DNA from: Lepidostoma basale
Taxonomy: Eukaryota > Arthropoda > Insecta > Trichoptera > Lepidostomatidae
NCBI GenBank assembly: GCA_022606425.2
Contig: JAHDVF020000521.1
Location: forward strand, 310,001-374,000
Direction of reading: 5' to 3'
DNA: 64,000 bases
This document shows positions 12,085 to 23,035 of the stretch, in pieces. Below the pieces are notes generated by a model. That model was not told the DNA's origin and ran no database searches. It saw nothing but the letters and a program-made list of their open reading frames with translations. A program made the position numbers and the translations under genes. The first letter of the stretch is position 1. Each line of letters opens with the position of its first letter.

Positions 12085-12545
12085 AAATCCTTCTTCTTCT
12101 TCTTCTGCTTTATTTAGGACTGTCTCCTGTTATTTCTCGGAGCCTGTTCCTAGGATGCAGATTTTAAGTGGTCTTTCTGCAGGTCGATTTCCTGTTGGTA
12201 CTTTATTTGCGGCTATATTTATCACTCTTTCAGAACATGCTCTTTCCACATGATCTCTCCAGTAGCGTCAGTCTCAGTCTTCCCCATCGCACGACATCTT
12301 CCACATTGCAGATCTTTTTTATTTCAGAATTTCTTATTCTGTCTCGGAGTGTCGTTCCCGCAACGGATCGGAGAGTCTTCATTTCTATAGTTCTTAGGAG
12401 ACTTTTTGTTCTGATGGTGTCAGCTCTCGTTTCTATTTCATAGCATATGTCATTATAGGACGTGTGCATGTCTTGTAGATTCGAATCTTGCTCTCTTTTA
12501 GCATATTTTTACTTTTCCAAACAGCATTCGTCAAGCAACCAGCCA
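12085..12545 (-). mobile_element. RTE-like 3' end, family B (second subfamily)
   Basis: The - strand open frame (12469-12230) reads ETRADTIRTKSLLRTIEMKT, IKKICNVEDVVRWGRLRLT, followed by disrupted GRPAGRPPK-like sequence. The left end is a TTCTTCTTCTTC tail. The same subfamily is at 51.1 kb in + orientation. Confidence 0.85.
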
Positions 12546-13150
12546 CAACGGAAATCCTGAATAAGTAAATCCTCTAGGGATCATGCACCCATAAGCCAGA
12601 GTTTTCAGAGATCCCAATGTGCTCAGAGTACTCCGCACGATGCGAAATATTCCCTTATGCTGGAGAGGGTTCAGAAAATATTGCTGAGGTATCTCTACAT
12701 GGAGGAGTATGGTAGCTATCCATGGCTCTATCCCACAGCGTTTCTTTTGGAAATGTTAGGTTTAATTCTCTGCAGCTTCGGAGAAGCGGGTTTCTCATAA
12801 CCCATTTCTTTAGATAAATTAGGGGATATTTTGAAAAGTCAGCCGTGCTGGAGGGTGTAGGTTTTTGTTCCCGACAGATGTCTCCGACAGCGCCAGCATA
12901 GATTGTTCTTTCCTCTAATAATGCCGGTGGGAAGAGCTATCAGTTTGCTGAACAAGATTACCTCGGAGATCGACGTCTTTCATATTAGTGAAAGTACGTT
13001 CAGAAGAAAAATAATCTTTTCTTCCTAAAGTTGAACCATCTCTCATGCGTTCCTGATTCTTTACCCTTTCTCAAATAGATGCCTTAAATGTTATTATGTT
13101 TGTAATATCTTTTGAGTGAAAAATAAACTGAAATAAACTGATAATGGTAA
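12545..13150 (+). mobile_element. CR1-like 3' end, family D
   Basis: Contains degraded RQRQHRLFFL-NNAGGKSYQF-type residues, ATCGACGTCTTTCATATTAG, TGAAAGTACGTTCAGAAG, then CAAATAGATGCCTTAAATG and AAATAAACTGAAATAAACTG, the 3' end common to family D. Confidence 0.75.
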
Positions 13151-13784
13151 CTCGTATATACAGCCTCTGGATACGTTCACCTGGAAGACAAATTGAGAGA
13201 TGAAGGGACAGTTGAACCTCATCATCTTAGGGGGCATGAATTCCATGTCACAGATCGTCATATCGATTAAAATAAAAATAAGAAGAAGATATACTTACCA
13301 ATAGCTAGCGTGATTCGCGTCAGTGATAAAATATTCTACGAGTATTAACGATATTTTGCACGGTGCCTGATCTCACCGAGCAAAAAAGAAGGATTATATT
13401 TTAACTGAAGTTTGCTTTCGTCGGTTAATGTTACAAGTAAGTGAAACCTGTTGGACAATGGAGGAAGAGTTAAACCTAACCTGGGCAGAGCAGGAGGGCG
13501 GTGGATGTGGTGCGGGGGCAACGACCCGAGTTTTTGTTCATCCGTTGTTTGGAGTGGACGGTTAGGACCCCGGGCGGGCCGCCGGCAAACTGGCTCGTAC
13601 TCAATTTATTATGGCGGGCTCACCTCGCGAACCATGCACCTCCTAAAATAGGAACTGGTTGAAATGATACCTTAAAAATGCCTTCATTATATATTGTCAT
13701 TTTCTAATTCGATAGATGGTATCTTAACTCATTGCCTGTGGGAAGGATATTTAAAAAAGAAAATTTAACACTTTTTCAATAATA
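13151..13784. other. no gene recognised; GC-rich patch
   Basis: 13200-13290 resembles a short family B end (AGGGACAGTTGAACCTCATC, AAGAAGAAG). 13450-13640 is unusually GC-rich (GGCGGTGGATGTGGTGCGGG, CCCGGGCGGGCCGCCGGC) and unexplained. Confidence 0.5.
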
Positions 13785-14061
13785 GCCGTGCCACACTGTT
13801 TTAAACAAACTCTCCACATCGGTCTCCACCGGCGGTTTAAAACTGTGTAGACACTTGTTTGAAACCAAAATTCGTTTGACGTCCAACAAACTTTGTGGAC
13901 GGACGCGCATAGTATGCGTGTGGATCCACCGTTTAATCACGCATTCCACATGTGGAGAGCTTGTTTACAACAGTATGTGGACGCAACACCAACCGTGGGC
14001 TCCACAGCCCTCCACCAAGGTCACCCCTGTGGAGAGCTTGTTTCAAACAGTGTGGCACGGC
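13785..14061. mobile_element. MITE with long terminal inverted repeats (GCCGTGCCACACTGTTT)
   Basis: The left end GCCGTGCCACACTGTTTT is matched by AAACAGTGTGGCACGGC on the right, and the match continues through CAAACTCTCCACA/TGTGGAGAGCTTGTTT. The interior repeats TGTGGAGAGCTTGTTT. No coding capacity. TSD and superfamily are not resolved. Confidence 0.8.
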
Positions 14062-14228
14062 CCTAAGCATAAACCACTTTATTTGAGTTAGTAGCGCTAA
14101 TCGATCAAACTGTTTGTAATTAATATTTTTAATTGAAATTTCGTGGTGAAAGTTCATTTTAAGTAATGAAAAAAAATATATATTATACAAAATTTCTTTA
14201 TTATTATATATTTAGTTTGCTTCCACTT

Positions 14229-14275
14229 GTGTTTATGTTCGACCGGTTTCGGCAGCTTGCTGCCATCGTCTGGTA
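14229..14275 (-). repeat. single arm of hairpin family H
   Basis: Reverse strand: CCAGACGATGGCAGC, loop AA, GCTGCCGAAACCGG. The GGCAGC/GCTGCC stem is perfect here, whereas the copy at 10.5 kb has a wobble pair. Confidence 0.65.
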
Positions 14276-14969
14276 CCTACATCAAAATTTATTTGGTTTA
14301 TATAATAAATGATAGTGGTGGGGGTTAAACATTTTTTTCTGATTCTAAATAATATATTACTGTTATATATTTAAATAGGTGACAATTTTTTTTTTAAATG
14401 ATTCTATATAATGTAAATTTATTGTGTTTTAGGTTAGTTTGTTTACTATATAATTACAAAGCAATTACTAGGATGGCTAATTCTCGGAATGATTCCATAA
14501 AATGTAATTTCTGTGTTTGGATTAGTTAAGTTTAAATATTTCAAATGTCTTGTGGCCCGATTAATTATAATTTTGCTTTTTAAACTTAAACAAATAATAT
14601 AAAATACAATGATTTAAAATACAATATCATAACAATATAAAAATAATATAACACATAATGCTCTTTTTTTATGGTGTACATGCCAGCTGGACGATCCGTA
14701 CTTTTGTGTTTATTTTATTTATATTCCACGTATCCACCGTTTTTTAATTAACTGTGATTAATTTAATTATTTCAATATTATTATTACAACTATTATTTTG
14801 TTGAATTGCTCTTTACATCAAATCGATGTAAAGAGGATCGATTGAATTGCTCTTTAAATCAAATCGATGCAGGTTGTGCTGAATTTGGCACCTATCGAAT
14901 AGTGTATATAGAGATGATCTTAATATTTTAATGAATATTTAATACTGATGTAAACGTCTATTTTAAAAA

Positions 14970-15050
14970 GCTGAGGTGTGGTACTGTGGCGGTCCATTCT
15001 CTATGCTCACCCTTTAGCGGAAAATCGTGATGATGTGTTGTTGTTGTTTG
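14970..15050 (+). mobile_element. RTE-like extreme 3' end, family A (TTG tail subtype)
   Basis: GGCGGTCCATTCTCTATGCT, then ATCGTGATGATGTG and TTGTTGTTGTTTG tail. Confidence 0.7.
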
Positions 15051-15394
15051 AATAGCAGTAAAATAAGTATATTTTAAGAAAAAAACCTTTTCGTTTTCGA
15101 AGTTGTCAGGTTTATCAGGCAAGCTGACTCGCCTTACATCACGAGTAGAGCCGCGAGTGGACAGTGATGGAAGTATTCTGAAGACTCTCCCCCCCACCCC
15201 CCCCCCCTCCTACTGCACGCCAGGCCATGACTCATGTCTCACCACTCGTTGCAGAATGAACGGTAACCGATCGCTTTCAAACATTGGCCAATGGACAAAT
15301 AGGTTCGCAGAAAGGCCCAACATCGTGCTAAATGCTCCAAGATTAAACTCATTCATTTTCATATTTTGCACGGTGTTCAAAAGTTATTAGTACT

Positions 15395-15668
15395 TCTTAA
15401 TTGCTAAAAAAAACGGAATTTAAACATCTTGTACAACAATAATTAAAACAAATGAAAACGCCTGTTTTCTAGAAGTTTATACTCGTATATTATATATTTT
15501 ATGAAAATTACATATTTCGCCTTGTTATCAAATGAAACACTGATAATGCCTTAGTATAGCCAAAAATGTCAATACTTAAAATCTATTAAAACTTCTAGAA
15601 AACAGACGTTTTCATTCGTATTATTTATTTGATGTGGAGTTTTACATCATTGTGCGGAAGCAATAAAA
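15395..15668. repeat. foldback element, family M
   Basis: Outer arms GAAAACGCCTGTTTTCTAGA and TCTAGAAAACAGACGTTTTC face each other; the core has GATAATGCCTTAG. The right edge is TTTGATGTGGAGTTTTACAT, the common terminal sequence of this family. Confidence 0.8.
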
Positions 15669-15815
15669 TTTTCTTCTGTATTCACCGTCAGTTTGTGTTG
15701 TGGATACATGCGATTTTTGTTGTTGTTTGAAAACATTGTATTTTCACAATACTTTATTACACTTAAGAGTGTGAGCAGACATATTTCGAATGTTTTTTAT
15801 CCTTCTTCGGTATTG
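15668..15815 (-). repeat. repeat family E with hammerhead-like core
   Basis: Reverse strand: CCGAAGA, A, GGAT, loop, ATTC, GAAAT at about 15785-15812, then GAAAATACAATGTTTTC and TCCACAACACAAACTGACG. Same order as the + copies at 26.3 and 50.9 kb. Confidence 0.6.
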
Positions 15816-15959
15816 AAATTAGTTTAAATGATTTGATCTATCTGAAATATATCTGCGAAGAGTGTAATAAATGTTGTTATTCTGAAAAAGAGGACTGAAT
15901 TAAAATATCCTTGTGCATATGCATATAATATAATGTAAAATATATAATATAGTAAATGT

Positions 15960-16345
15960 ATAACTAACTAACCATTACGTCGTCTCCCTGAATAAGTAGG
16001 CAAAATGAATGGACCGCCAAACTGTACTTTCCTGACACACATCTTTCGCTTCCCCTAATATTTTATACATCGTGTCAAGCCCGCACGTTGACTACTTCGA
16101 TTGAATTGATATTATAATCATGCCACCTATGTCTTCTTATATTAACTGTTCCGTTTACATTGTTAACGTATGCTTTCATTACCACAATTTTAACATTTGT
16201 TATTTCCACGTATCCAAACCATTTTAATAAACCTTACATTATTTAATTTCTGTATTTACATTTGACACTCTGTCATATACAGATTTACTACACATTCGTC
16301 TAAAATATCTCATTTCTACGGCATTTATTCTACTTGTGATAATGT
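15960..16345 (-). mobile_element. RTE-like 3' end, family A
   Basis: Left tail ACTAACTAACCATTACGTCG, then in reverse the degraded C-terminal domain (GTTAACGTATGC, CATATACAGATTTACTACAC, CGTCTAAAATATCTCATTTC). Many stops and losses. Confidence 0.8.
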
Positions 16346-16829
16346 CGGATATTTTATACATGAATAAAATTTATATATTTTCATAATAAACGAAAACGTG
16401 TTTCCATGCTTGTGGTGTTGTGAATAAATATTGAAAAGATTTTTTACAAAACTTATAAATAAATAATTAAATAAAACTATGTGTATTTTATTTATACTAC
16501 ACTACTGCGTTATTTATGTTTCCTTTCATGCTTTAAAAACATTCCAGTAAGGCAATAAACTTTAATTAATGTTTTTATTGCTATCCTTTTTTTTAGTGGG
16601 ATAAAGGGAGATATACGATTATAATGAGAAACGTACAAAGATGTTGATAAGTTTAAAATATATTGTTGGAATTCACTTTTATTTAATTTTTCTATTATAT
16701 AATATATATCGAGATACTATTCAAACGAATTTATTATTATTGTTATTATTATTTAGCTAAAAAAATAATATTGTAATTAAAAATTTCATGGTAAAAGTTC
16801 ATTGTAAATAACAAAAATGAAAAAAAAAA

Positions 16830-17975
16830 ATGTAAAAAATCTTCTTAAGAATGACATGTTCCGCCTGTCTAATAAGGCATATGAAAAGTGATGAATGTGA
16901 CGAAAAATGATAGACAGGCGAAACATGTCATTCACATAAAAATTATAATAAATCATTTAGAAAACAGACGTTTTCCTTCGTATTACAGGAGTTCCCCAAG
17001 GTTCAGTAATGGCTCCTACTCTGTTCAACATCTACAATGATATCCCTCTTCCCCGAGATCAGAACACCCACATTGCCTAATTCGCTGACGATACGGGCAT
17101 CATCTCCAGTGCTAAAAGGCCGCTTCTCGCGACCCGCTGGGTGCAAAAACAGGCCGATGTGCTAGAGGTGTGGTGCAGAAACTGGCGCATTACCATCAAC
17201 CCGAGTAAAAGCGCAGCGACCCTTTTCAGTAAAAGACACATTCCTCCAAACATTCCCAACATAAAAATGTTCGGCCAAGACGTTCCTTGGACCAAAACAA
17301 TCAAATACCTTGGGGTTACCTTGGATTCTAAGCTGACATGGAGGCCACACATTACAAATAAAGTCAAAGCCGCGTCAAAAGCAATCTCAGCCCTCTACCC
17401 AATGTTAGCTAGAAACAGTAAACTAAGCATCGACAATAAACTCCTGATATACAAAACGGTTATAAGGCCGATCTTCACTTATGCAGCCCCAATCTGGGGC
17501 TATGCAGCTTCGAGTCACATACAAAAACTCCAAATCCTGAAAAATAAGGCTATCCGTTTATCGCTTGGTGCGCCTTCATGGACCAGGGTTACACAACTGC
17601 ACCTAGAATCGGAAATCCCGATGATAGATGAATTCATTCTGAAACTTGCCGAACGTTTTTACAAAGGACTCCCTTCACATCCCAACCCCACAATAAAATA
17701 CCTCTCTAATTACGACCCAAACACTTCCAGCCGCCACAAGCGCCCAAAATCGATTCTCCTTCAGAGGAACACTCCGGGCCACACAAATCATGCCCCCGCA
17801 TAAACTAACAACCCACCAAATCACCTTCCAACAATGTTCCCATCAGACGTAAGAGGAATAGCCACATGAGCTGAACCTCTGTAAGCCAGAAGATCCAAGT
17901 CCAAGTCCAAGTCTTTCGTATTAATCATTTAATACGTAGTTTTACATCTATGTTCGATAAATAATTAATTCTCAT
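16830..17975. repeat. foldback element, family M, split by a Jockey-like insertion
   Basis: 16845-16985 holds both inner arms (GACATGTTCCGCCTGTC / GACAGGCGAAACATGTC) and the right arm up to TTCGTATTA. After the insertion, TTCGTATTAATCATTTAATA at 17915 resumes, with the usual GTAGTTTTACATC terminal region. Confidence 0.8.
16986..17914 (+). mobile_element. Jockey-like non-LTR retrotransposon, 5'-truncated, with 9-bp target duplication
   Basis: Starts inside the reverse transcriptase at GVPQGSVMAPTLFNIY; the catalytic box follows a stop (AFADDTGIISS). The open frame 17141-17803 (220 aa) continues with WRITINPSKSAATLFSK, IKYLGVTLDSKLTWRPHI, LLIYKTVIRPIFTYAAPIWG and ends at a natural stop. The 3' UTR contains GAATAGCCACATGAGCTGAA and ends in three CCAAGT repeats. 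TTCGTATTA at 16977-16985 and 17915-17923 is the target-site duplication. Confidence 0.92.
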
Positions 17976-18125
17976 GACGTGATAGGTAACTAATCTATCG
18001 CCATTTTATTGTCACGTGAATTCTACACAAGACTAAAGACAATGAAAGAATCTTACTGTCATCGCCGGGAATCTAACACGGAACCTTCGGTGTGGTAGTT
18101 ATAGCTGATGCTACTCTTCCACGAG
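17962..18125 (-). mobile_element. tRNA-headed SINE
   Basis: Reverse copy: CGCCATTTTATTGTCACGTG, AGACTAAAGACAATG, then the mutated B box and GACCCTCGTGGAAGAGTAGC head at 18125. It directly follows the foldback element end at 17975. Confidence 0.8.
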
Positions 18126-18699
18126 GGTCATTTAATTAGTAGGGAAATGATTATTCATGTTGTATCCATTTTCAGAATTAATGATTTGCTTTAAAATTCC
18201 CATATACAAAAAACAAACAATAGGCGCTTTATTTTCTAAAGTTATTTGCGGAATGAAATATAATATACCTATTATAATTGAATTTATGTGTCCTAATTCA
18301 TAAAGCCCTGTACGAGCACCCACCAACATAAGATCTAAACTAATCTTCGTGTCTTCAATATTCGTCTTCACTCTATCTAAAATTAGAGGTATTGAGTATA
18401 TTTTGAATGTGGAAATTTGGAAAAAGGCTTAAATTTCTACATATTTCGAGAATGATAAATGTACGTTATTTTCTCTCAGATCTCAAGTAAACAACCTCTC
18501 AAGATTAACTTCTTAGGAACATTTTAAGATGATTTCCGAGATAAAGCGCCTTTTATGTGAATATTCATTGATACGTAAATCAGATTAGTCATTTTCAAAT
18601 GGAAACGTACACTGCTTTAATTATTATGTTTAATCTTTAGAATATAAAATCGAGTAAATTAATTTTATTATACACTAGCTATACACAGCAACGCTCAGA

Positions 18700-19080
18700 C
18701 TGGTTAAATGGAAAATGGTCCCAAATGGTGGTTCTCTATTCTCCACACGAAGTCACTGGTCCACAACCGAGTCCACCTCGTCCCACTCGATTCTGTACAG
18801 CTCTAACTGGCCCCCACCCAAGGTATCCACCCAAGATCTCGGCCCCAGTCCAAGTCCCCAGTCCCTTCCACATTTATCTCTACTCCGGTGGTCAGGTCTA
18901 AATGTCGGACCCAACACACCACATCCTCCAAGAAACCCTTCTTTCACCAACCAACAATAGCCAATCTCAACATCTAAGAAAGCATTTTCCAACATATGGG
19001 GGAAGAATAGCCTCCAGGCTGGTAGTTCCGAGTAGACGATACCCGAAGTAAAAACACCAGTCACAAACGAATGCAACGTT
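18700..19080 (-). other. unexplained GC-rich segment with a 107-aa open frame
   Basis: A GC-rich island in AT-rich DNA. The - strand frame 19076-18753 encodes HMLENAFLDVEIGYCW, GCGVLGPTFRPDHRSRD and GLGLGPRSWVDTLGGGQLEL; no family is recognised. Overlapping + strand frames are Ser/Pro-rich. Codon-like bias cannot be judged by eye. It may be a fragment of an unrecognised retroelement or a captured gene piece. Confidence 0.3.
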
Positions 19081-19204
19081 GTAAAAAAAACATCGGTACA
19101 TAAATAAGAAGATTTAAGATTTTGAACCCGAATATTTGCATTTTTACTATATTGTAGATATATACTTATTTTTCAACAAAGGTGATGATGGAATAAAGGT
19201 CGGA

Positions 19205-19585
19205 GCCCATCATGACGTATGGAATAGAGGTCAGAGCCGATACCAATAGAACTATGAACCTTGAGCCCAGAACCCAGAAATGCGAACCCTACGCTCCATC
19301 GCAGGCAAAACCCTCAGAGATCGGATCAGAAGTGAAACGATAAGGTCTGTCTGTGGTGTTGAAGACATGGTGAGATGGGGAAGAAGCAGAAGACGCTTTT
19401 GGAGGGACCACGCGCACCGCAAGGAGAATACAAGAATTGCAAAAATTGTGAAAGATGGAAACCCAAGCAGCAAGAGATTACCAGGAAGGCCGCCGAAGAG
19501 ATGGAGAGATGGCTGGACATCATTATCCCAGGACAGCCCACCGTCACAAACAGGTTATACGACCTAAACTAAGAGGAAGAAGAAT
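19205..19585 (+). mobile_element. RTE-like 3' end, family B
   Basis: The + frame from 19280 reads MRTLRSIAGKTLRDRIRSET, VCGVEDMVRWGRSRRRFWRD and RLPGRPPKRWRDGWTSLSQD, ending in AAACTAAGAGGAAGAAG. Upstream TATGGAATAGAGGTCAGAGC encodes the YGIEVRA start of this domain. Confidence 0.88.
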
Positions 19586-19589
19586 AAGA

Positions 19590-19745
19590 AGTGGTGATGG
19601 AAGGCCGTAGAAGAGATAGACCAACGACGTAGCCTCAATTGCGGATAGACAGTACGAAAGGCAAGTGACAGGAAGCAATAAAAACGTTTGGAAGAGGACC
19701 ATATCCAGCAGTGAATAAACTAAGTCTAAGGCAGAAGAAGAATAT
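19590..19745 (+). mobile_element. RTE-like 3' end, family F
   Basis: GTGATGGAAGGCCGTAGAAG, ATAGACCAACGACGTAGCC, ATATCCAGCAGTGAATAAAC and a GGCAGAAGAAGAA tail, following family B directly. Confidence 0.65.
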
Positions 19746-20344
19746 AAAGGATGCAAAGAATGAAAATGCTTTTCGTTAAAATAAAAGTTTGACTTGTTTC
19801 CGACTATCTTATGGAGAGGCTGCTCAGTATCTAGATCATTTTGACAATTCTAATTTAATTATCCGACATAAAAATACTTCCACTCCTGATCCTCCCCCAA
19901 CCCCCGAGTGTCGTCGCATCTCGAGACGTGCCGGAATTTAATATCTCCGCAGCATCCTAGAATAACTTTTATTATTCACATCGTCTCTGCTGACACGTAT
20001 CGATGTGGTCAAATTACATCCACTCGTATCACTGACACACTTAATAACAATTCTTCGGGGTACTTGGGGACGTGACAGGTCTGCCGAATAGATTAGGCCA
20101 TGTTAACCATGTAGCAATAGGCCTGCAAGACACGTAGTCATCTTCTCAGAAACCTGATTGAAAATTTTGCCCTTCGCTATTAGCTTTTGTAGAAAACATT
20201 ATATCAATAATACTTCAACAGGCATTTATATTTTTTTCTAAATTTGTTTTAAAAATTTAATTGATTAGACTTAACAATTAGATTTAACAATTCTTTAGTC
20301 CCAAATTAATATAAAATATTAACTATTTTTTGGGTTCCTAAACT

Positions 20345-20960
20345 TATTCTTCTTCTTCTTCTGATTGTAGATCTTGCGATCTGTTAATGCGGGATATCAA
20401 CTTTCTTCCTGTGATGAAGACGACCAGCCTTCTCTCCTTTGGTGGTCATCCTGGTGGTCGACGCCTCTCTTGAGTCTTGTGCATCACGATCTTAGGAATT
20501 CTTGCTGGATCCATTCTGTCGATATGGTCCCTCCAGAATCGTCTTCTCTGCCTACTCCATCTCACTATGTCTTCAATTTTGCAGGAATTAAGAATTTCTT
20601 CTTTGGGTATCCTATCTCTAAGGGTTCCCCCCACAATAGATTGCAATGTTCTCATTTCTGCTACTCTTAGGAGATGTTTGGTTTTGACAGTGAATGCTCT
20701 TGCTTCGATTCCGTAAGTCATGCCTGATGCATGTTTTATAAATTCTTACTTTGCTTTCTACTAGCATATGCTTATTGTCCCAGACAGTGTCCTTTACTCC
20801 TTTAGGCATCCGGAGATAACTGCTGCTTTATCAGTCTGTTTTTTTAACTTCATTTTATAGATCGCTGCAACTAGATATCTCCACAGCCAGATATCTGAAC
20901 TTCATGACCTGTTCTATGGGTTTATCGTCTACAGCCAGTTTGCATCTGAAAGGCTGTCTG
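20345..20960 (-). mobile_element. RTE-like 3' end, family B, longer copy
   Basis: The - strand frame 20721-20446 reads YGIEARAFTVKTKHLLRVAE, IVGGTLRDRIPKEEILNSCK, RRFWRDHIDRMDPARIPKIV, and further upstream VWDNKHMLVESKVRIYKTCI (20809-20720). The tail TTCTTCTTCTTCTTCTG is on the left. Confidence 0.88.
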
Positions 20961-21134
20961 GATATTGTTAGACATTTTGTTTTGGCGACGGATATCATCA
21001 TATTATACTTTCAGACGCAAGATGGAACCTATAAAGCATTCGTTGTTGAGCGTCTTCACTTTCTGCCAGTATTGTTGCAACGTCAGCATAGTAAACCACA
21101 TTGATGAACTTTTCTACCATACTATATCCGAGGT

Positions 21135-21330
21135 TTCCTAAACAATGATGTAAAACCCTCTATAACTTTTAATTTTTTAAAAGCGTCCATTTCTAGATGA
21201 TTAATAATATTTTATGGATGTGACATGTTACGCCTTGCTGAGGGGTTTGATAATGCCCTAGTTTGCGAACAATGTCATTCTCGTGAAATATTAATAATAA
21301 AAAACTTCTATTTTCATTTTTACAATGAAC
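21135..21330. repeat. foldback element, family M, degraded
   Basis: CCTAAACAATGATGTAAAAC, GTGACATGTTACGCCTTGC, TTTGATAATGCCCTAG and CAATGTCATTCTCGTG keep the order of the family, but the outer arms are worn. Confidence 0.65.
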
Positions 21331-21731
21331 TTTCTACCAGGAAATTTCAAATAACAATATTATTTTTTTACAATTTAAACTTTTGATAATTCCCTTATAT
21401 TTTTCTAAGGGATTTTATACTATTTAGTAAAGAAACATGTGTATTTAAAATAGAACTAAACAATATTAAATATATACAATCTGTAAACCGATTTATAATC
21501 GAACCATTAATATGAATAATTTCCAGATACAAAAAGTAGAAAATATTTTAATTTGACCATTATATGTCATATAGCTGTCCGCAATTCTTCTTCCATTACA
21601 TATAAAATGTTATAACAAATATGGGGTGTTTTTTTTAGAGTTTGGTTTTTAAACTGGCAACATTGTTTCTACAGACTGTCAATTTAACAGTTAACAGTTG
21701 ATTTGTAGTCAATGCGTTTTGCCATTTCACC

Positions 21732-22319
21732 ATGAATAGACTGATGTCAGAACAGCGCTTGCAAATTGTGCAAATTTATTTTGAAAATCATGGTTCGGTT
21801 TACCAAACTTATCGTGCACCACGTCCATTTTACGGTCGACATAATCGTCCATCCGAGCAAGTTATTCAGAAGTTCGTTTTTTTTCGCACCACGTACAATC
21901 AGTGGATAATACGCATCCACAAAGACTACAATTGTATAAAGTTGGATTTCACGATTGCGCTTCGCGGAAAATTGGATTTCACGATTGCGCTTCGCGAAAA
22001 ATTGGATTTCACGCGGGCTGACACTGTGCGAACCAAGGGACTACTAAGAACATCGGAGATGAAGGTCCTAAGATTAATTACTGGAGAAACCCTCCGAGAT
22101 CGTGTCCGCAACGCAGACATAAGAAAAACCTGCGAAATAGAGGATATCGTTCAGTGGAGTAGATCCAGAAGAAGATACTGGAGGGACCATGTAGCCCGAA
22201 TGGATGGTGACAGACTCGCATATACAGCCGCTTATGAAATCCCCTCCGGACACCGCCCACCTGGAAGACTGCCTAAGAGATGGAGGGACAGCTGGATCTC
22301 ATCATCCGACGAGATATGA
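21732..22319 (+). CDS. chimeric ORF: transposase N-terminus fused to RTE-like retroelement C-terminus (195 aa)
   Basis: One open frame joins three parts: residues 1-50, transposase helix-turn-helix start; about 70-95, LDFTIALR repeats; about 95-195, the RTE-type C-terminal domain with TSEMKVLRLITGETLRDRVR, EDIVQWSRSRRRYWRDHVARM and GHRPPGRLPKRWRDSW. The fusion is in frame with no stop. It most likely arose by insertion of a truncated retroelement into a decaying transposon, with the open frame a chance result. There is no evidence of expression. Confidence 0.6.
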   Translation: MNRLMSEQRLQIVQIYFENHGSVYQTYRAPRPFYGRHNRPSEQVIQKFVFFRTTYNQWIIRIHKDYNCIKLDFTIALRGKLDFTIALREKLDFTRADTVRTKGLLRTSEMKVLRLITGETLRDRVRNADIRKTCEIEDIVQWSRSRRRYWRDHVARMDGDRLAYTAAYEIPSGHRPPGRLPKRWRDSWISSSDEI

Positions 22320-22370
22320 TTTCTGTGTCACAGATCGTCAGATCTATTAAAAGAAGAAGAAGAAGAAGAT
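22005..22370 (+). mobile_element. RTE-like 3' end, family B, inserted in transposon remnant
   Basis: ADTVRTKGLLRTSEMKVLRL, CEIEDIVQWSRSRRRYWRDH and GHRPPGRLPKRWRDSWISSS, then AAAAGAAGAAGAAGAAGAAG. The upstream junction is at TTCACG|CGGGCTG and downstream at GAAG|ATTGCGCTTC. Confidence 0.88.
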
Positions 22371-23035
22371 TGCGCTTCATTCGAGCTAGCCGTGGCGCTC
22401 ATATTCCCGAAATCATATTTAAACAATAATGGAATCAAAATATCTATTAAATAAAGCCAATAACATAGACATTAACATTATTTTAATTTTTTTTTTTTCA
22501 TTTTGAATATGTATTGTTTTGTGTATAAGAAAAGAGACCATTTGTTTATTGCAAATAAAGCCAGCCACACAATCAGGGTTAAATTACTTTTTTACTGAAA
22601 ACAATTCTGTTTTGTATGGTTGCTTCCCACCTCCCTCCCTCTGTGATATGAAACTTATCTGCAGCAGTTAGAATACACACGCCGCGATACCACTTTAATC
22701 CATCTGAAAGGTCCGCTAGTAATTATTATCGAGTGGATGGGATCAATTTCCGGAATCAGCTTTTCATTTATCCTCCTCACTCGACTCCACTTATCGGCGA
22801 TTAGTATCAGAGATGTCACACGTTAGGCGCACTCTGTTCTGTATCTATACATATAATATATCAGCTCTATTGTGATACGGATAACAACGTCAACAAGATA
22901 AAGTAAATAAGATATACCAACGTATTAAGATAATATTTCCCATTTCATTCATAAAGTGCATTTTAATTTTCCGTTACGTTAATGACATTATGATACATCT
23001 AATGATCAGATTGCCGTGTTAATTGGTTGGTTATT

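Larger units (their letters stand above)
21620..22560 (+). mobile_element. DNA transposon remnant with DUF4817-type transposase N-terminus, interrupted by an RTE-like insertion
   Basis: From 21732 the sequence encodes MNRLMSEQRLQIVQIYFENH, YRAPRPFYGRHNRPSEQVIQK, the helix-turn-helix start of a transposase type common in insects (DUF4817-like). The rest of that transposase is missing; a short C-terminal-like piece follows at 22365-22440. In between are two complete and one partial copy of a 30-33 nt direct repeat (LDFTIALR), then an RTE-like 3' end with its GAA tail (22005-22370). After the tail, ATTGCGCTTC resumes the host motif, which marks the insertion point. Confidence 0.65.
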
